From positions 9,605,661-9,669,660 of the forward strand of contig JAMXBB010000009.1 in assembly GCA_024138015.1 (NCBI GenBank): 64,000 bases of DNA. The letters are read 5' to 3'. This document shows, piece after piece, positions 59,931 to 64,000 of the stretch. How positions within the stretch are numbered: the first letter of the stretch is position 1; every line of letters starts with the position of its first letter. This stretch comes from Lumnitzera littorea (taxonomy: Eukaryota > Streptophyta > Magnoliopsida > Myrtales > Combretaceae). The position numbers were made by a program, and so were the translations under genes. A model generated the notes under the pieces. It searched no databases, was not told the origin of the DNA, and saw nothing but the letters and a program-made list of their open reading frames with translations.

Positions 59931-62900
59931 GGGTTGCAAATGGCTGGATAATAAAAGAAAAGACTGATCAGCAGCCTCTTTGACAATTTTTGTTGCTTGT
60001 GTTTTACTTGATGCATTTTCAAAAAGGTTTGAACTTCCGTAGTGTGCACAGCCATTTTGATTGTTTTGAATAAGGGTTATCATTGTTCCTTTAGTGTCTA
60101 GCTTTCATTGATAATATGGATGCCATTTTTTAAGGTACGGAAAATGTCTGTTGTTCAACTCAACTGATTGATGGAGATGGAGTGTTTAATGTCACCGGAC
60201 TTGAAGAATTTATTACGAAAGTTAACCTGAGAGAATGTGGTCTTTCATACGCTGTTGTCTCCATCATGGGCCCCCAGAGTAGTGGTAAGTATCTAGTTTC
60301 ATGTTGGATTTTATGTTACTGTTCAACATTTTTCTGGCGTGAGGAGTCATTTTTTGATTAATAAATCTTAATAATCTGTTCTAATACATATGGGTTTCAT
60401 TGTTGCTATGCATATGCATTCTCTATCAATGCCATCATTGTTTAATGATTGCAAGGATTTGAGTCTGCATGTTTCCTGTATGCACATGAAGTTGTTTCAC
60501 ATTTTTCTGCTATGATTTGACAGGGAAGAGCACGCTATTAAATCACTTATTTGGCACTAACTTCAGGGAGATGGATGCTTACAGAGGAAGGTCTGTGTTG
60601 GGGTGCTTTTACATTGGATCAGATCTTGTTTATTATTATAACTTACGGTTCTAACATTTTTGAATATCAGGTCACAAACCACCAAAGGTATTTGGTTGGC
60701 CCGAGGTGCGGGCATTGAACCCTGTACTCTAGTAATGGACTTGGAGGGTACTGATGGAAGAGAGAGAGGAGAGGTGCCCTTTCTTGCTACTCCAATAATT
60801 ATAAACATAATCACATTCATGTGTGGCATTGCATGTGCCTTAACGTGCTTTTAGCAGTTTGTCAGCTCTTCATTCATGGTTATCCTAGAGTATTACTTTG
60901 TTGTATGCATATTTTGGAATATATGCTCCAGATTATTTGTTATGATCCTCCCTATTGGATGTATCAATCTGTTTAAAATAATTGTACACTTGATATCTCT
61001 ATGCTGTTGCACATATTTTAGATGTCATGTATGCAAATTCTAAGTATGCATAGACCTTGCTGGAGATGATACTTCTTGAAACTTGTTGGGGTTTGAGACT
61101 TCTCTGTTCAAGCTGCTGCTTTATGTGGAGATAGATAGTAAGGCTGTTTAGCTGATTCTAAGTCTGTGTCCTTCTGAGATTTCTTTATCCTGAGTAACGA
61201 TAAATTCTAACTCTGTCCTAACATTATTTAACTTGGACTGAGGACCGAAGTAAAACAGTGAATGAATTTGTTTGTTTCTGTTACAAAGCTTTTCATATGG
61301 TGGAGTGTTAAGGAGGATGTGTTAGAGTAGTTGGCATCTGTTGTGGCTTCTAAGCTTGTCCATCTTTGTTGTAGGATGATACTGCATTTGAGAAGCAAAG
61401 TGCTCTTTTTGCTCTTGCTGTCTCTGATATTGTGCTCATAAACATGTAAGCCTTTTTCCTGGCAATTGTTTCTGCAGTTGAGTTAAAGTATTGAGTGAAT
61501 ATTTGGATTTGCTCCTATCATTTTATTCATTATTTGACTTTTATCAGGTGGTGCCATGATATTGGACGTGAACAAGCTGCAAATAAGCCTCTTCTAAAAA
61601 CTGTATTCCAGGTGCTTACTGCATTATTTGCTGGAAGATATTACTAATTTTTGACTGTGTGGAATCAATATTTATGATTTTGTGTGTTATCACAGGTCAT
61701 GATGCGATTGTTCAGTCCACGTAAAACAACATTGATGTTTGTTATTCGAGATAAATCAAGGGTGCGTGACCGTGATCTATTGTAGTGCAATATATCTCTA
61801 CATCTGTTTAATCTGCTTCTTGCTATTAAGCTTCACTAGTTTGATTTGGGGTTGATGACTTTGCCTTGCCCAGACTCCATTGGAAAATCTAGAACCTATT
61901 CTAAGGGAAGATGTCCAGAAGGTAATGTCACTGCTTTCTCTGTAAATTACTGTGTTTATTTGCCATCTCTGAACATTTAAATTTACAATACCTTTGTCCT
62001 GCAGATATGGGACGCTGTGCCAAAGCCACATGCTCACAAGGAGACTCCACTTAGCGAATTTTTCAATGTAGGCTCTGCATTCCATCTACCAGATTTCTGT
62101 TTTTCTTTCTTTCTTTCTTTCTTTTTAATAAATAATATCTTTCAAAAGAAATTATAATATTTAGTTTATTGTTGTCTGAATCTCTAGGTAGAAGTTGTGG
62201 CTCTTTCCAGTTATGAAGAGAAGGAAGAGCAATTCAAGGAGCAGGTATCCGTAACTTGCAAGCTTGTCCATGAAGGAAAAAAACCTTTTTTTTCTCCCCC
62301 CAATCAGAAGGAATACCAAAAAAGGAATGCTAGAAATCACATGTCATGAAATGTCCAATAATCTCACCTGCATGGTTATTTTTGAATATATAAGTAGATG
62401 AATTTGACTGGGAAATCAGTCCTTGATATGATCATATTTTTCTTGCAAAAGCATTATAGATTATATTCTGATTATCTTTTCAGGAAATTGGTAAATGTTT
62501 GTTGCAAAAATATACAGCCATATCTCTACTGATTTCTGTTATGATGTTGATATTGTAGTTTTTAATGTGGTCCAATAATCACCTCTCACTTCAGCTATAT
62601 AGTTTCCTACTTGCGATAAATGTTGTATCTGCTGCAACTGAATGATGTTATGAGTGACATTTCTCTTTTTTAAATTTTTTATTTCATTATTTAGTTTAGT
62701 TTTTGAGTGAATTTATTTTCTTTTGTATGCTTATTATTGGAAAAGGTGGCCAACCTAAGACAAAGATTTTTTCATTCCATTGCACCTGGTGGACTTGCTG
62801 GGGATAGAAGGGGTGTGGTTCCTGCTTCTGGATTTTCTTTCAGTTCGCAGCAAATATGGAAAGTTATTAAGGAAAATAAGGACCTTGACCTACCTGCTCA

Positions 62901-63890
62901 TAAGGTGAGATTAATTTGAAACAGAAGTCTCCCTTAGATGCTGATCCTTATCCTGATTTTTGTTTTGGTCCAAACAATCTTTAGGTCATGGTGGCTACTG
63001 TGCGCTGTGAAGAAATTGCAAAAGAAAAGTATGCCAGTTTTGCTGAAAATGAGGTCAGTGTCTATATGTTATACTTAATAAATATGTTTGATCCTTCTAT
63101 CATATTTCATCAAACATAATAATCTACCTAATGTTTATAGGAATGGCTGTTATTGCAAGAAAATGTCCAGTCTGGACCTGTTCCTGGTTTTGGAAGGAAG
63201 CTGAGCTCAATACTTGATGCTTGCTTATCAGGGTAATGGATCTGTTCTGTATATGCTTATCACTTGATATTTTTATTTGCATGGTGTTTTCATAGAGGTG
63301 CATGAACCATGATTATTTTGGGTTTTTCACGACAGCAGTTGTGGTCTTCCCCTGCCCTCCCCTCTCTTTAACAGGGAGAACAAAGTGAAGCTAGTGAAAG
63401 TATTCAGTAAAGCAACCATGGCATTGGCTAGTGGAGAGTTCTTTGTTGGTGATATGAGTTAGTTGCAGAATATTTTGATGCAATCTCACTGTTGCTATAT
63501 CTTAGTGGTCTAAATGCACTATGTGAGAAGAAGTGGCATAAGAAAATAATTGTTGCTGTGTGGAAAATCGTGCGATTCACAAAGCGTGTCATATTTATGA
63601 AAATGTGCTTTAGTAGATAGCTCTACTGAAATCACTACAACTTTCAAACCATTCAGTTTTTAGATTCTTGATAAAACTGCTTGTGTGGACTGTGTAAGGT
63701 TGTGACTATGTGGAGTAGGATGTATAAAATAAAGGGAAGGAATGCACGTGTTGCTTTAATGTTGATAAAGATTGATATTTATTGGGATAGATGAATGCTT
63801 GATCTGCAAAATTAAATAGTAACAATGATAGTGCATCACTCTGGGACATGCGAATGATAAATTGACTAGTTCTTTGGTTCAAGGAACTAT

Positions 63891-63925
<35 letters not shown>

Positions 63926-64000
63926 TTAAGATCTTGTAGTGATTTATTAAACAAAATTCACTTAGGTTTTCTTTACAGCATAATTTGGTAGCACTACAGT
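58161..64000 (+). CDS. RHD3: RHD3 dynamin-type GTPase, copy C (5' part, exons 1-13)
   Basis: ER-membrane-fusing GTPase, cut by the window end. Exon 1 is mostly C/T-rich leader and ends ATGG at 58450-58453 before a GTAATT donor. Exons 2-13: 60135-60284, 60524-60590, 60671-60773, 61375-61445, 61548-61611, 61696-61761, 61874-61921, 62005-62067, 62188-62244, 62746-62904, 62985-63053, 63141-63232. Joined they give 337 codons starting MGTENVCCSTQLIDGDG. P-loop GPQSSGKST, the switch segment RSQTTKGIWLAR, DLEGTDGRERGE, NMWCHDIGREQAANKP and VIRDKSR are intact, with no stop. The ATGG plus GT junction recreates the Met-Gly start known for RHD3. The other in-frame ATG at 60116 is followed by a stop and belongs to intron 1. 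The rest of the helical domain and the membrane hairpin lie past 64000. This is the best candidate for the functional gene. Confidence 0.93.
58545..59690 (+). repeat. Degenerate ~220 bp tandem repeats in intron 1 of RHD3 copy C
   Basis: Landmark words recur in order: AACTTGATTGCAA-type at 58619, 58867, 59335 and 59540; GAACTTTAAGGTTGTTA-type at 58737, 59011, 59205, 59456 and 59622; GAATCAATCTTAAACTGCA-type at 58792, 59053 and 59253. This gives about five diverged units of 170-270 bases. Most units carry TTTAGGGTAAAG, close to a plant telo-box. Fragment B keeps part of the same array. Confidence 0.75.
63889..63926. repeat. (TA)n microsatellite in intron 13 of copy C
   Basis: Near-perfect TA dinucleotide run, matching in position the TA run in the same intron of copy A. 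Confidence 0.9.

Noticed and set aside
60116..60133. ATG at 60116 (and 12914) in frame with the RHD3 exon 2 sequence as the start codon
   Set aside because: Five codons later the frame meets TAA, and the sequence TTTTTTAAG there is the acceptor of intron 1. The ATGG at 58450 joined to this acceptor gives the expected Met-Gly start.

Overview
This window is plant nuclear DNA, almost certainly from a eudicot. It is AT-rich, its genes have many short introns with GT-AG borders, and it is crowded with decayed plant transposons (Ty3/gypsy, Ty1/copia, Helitron, PIF/Harbinger and hAT). The species cannot be named from the sequence. The only conserved host gene family visible is ROOT HAIR DEFECTIVE 3 (RHD3/SEY1/atlastin-like), the dynamin-type GTPase that fuses endoplasmic reticulum tubules.

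Layout. (1) 1-11.1 kb: a heavily mutated Tat-lineage Ty3/gypsy retrotransposon with LTR end, primer site, gag, protease, reverse transcriptase, two RNase H domains and integrase on the + strand. It also has a tandem repeat block and a long antisense gene on the - strand with its own TATA-type promoter. (2) 12.9-20.9 kb: RHD3 copy A, + strand, 20 exons in one unbroken frame. It lacks the start exon and ends in a short unfamiliar last exon instead of the usual membrane hairpin. (3) 21-34.6 kb: mostly transposon debris, including a 3.1 kb gypsy LTR (24.5-27.6 kb), a Helitron Rep/helicase relic (28.4-30.2 kb) and a hAT-type MITE. (4) 34.6-39.9 kb: a complete but internally deleted Ty1/copia element on the - strand, with a 2.9 kb gypsy solo LTR nested inside it. 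(5) 42.1-44.05 kb: RHD3 fragment B, only exon 1 and part of intron 1, broken by two nested insertions. (6) 47.8-52.6 kb: an LTR-like repeat with two tandem arrays, then a PIF/Harbinger element. (7) 53-58 kb: AT-rich intergenic sequence with MITE-like repeats. (8) 58.2 kb to the window end: RHD3 copy C, + strand, exons 1-13 of a normal-looking gene that runs off the right edge.

Copies A, B and C are in the same orientation and share introns as well as exons, so they come from segmental (tandem) duplication, later spread apart by transposon insertions. C looks like the working gene. A keeps every GTPase motif and all exon lengths but cannot use the ancestral start codon and lacks the membrane hairpin region. 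B has lost its start codon and its first splice donor. The most interesting material is the chimeric-looking end of copy A, the tandem repeats in intron 1 of copies B and C, and the antisense gene of the Tat element. No tRNA, rRNA or CRISPR array was seen.
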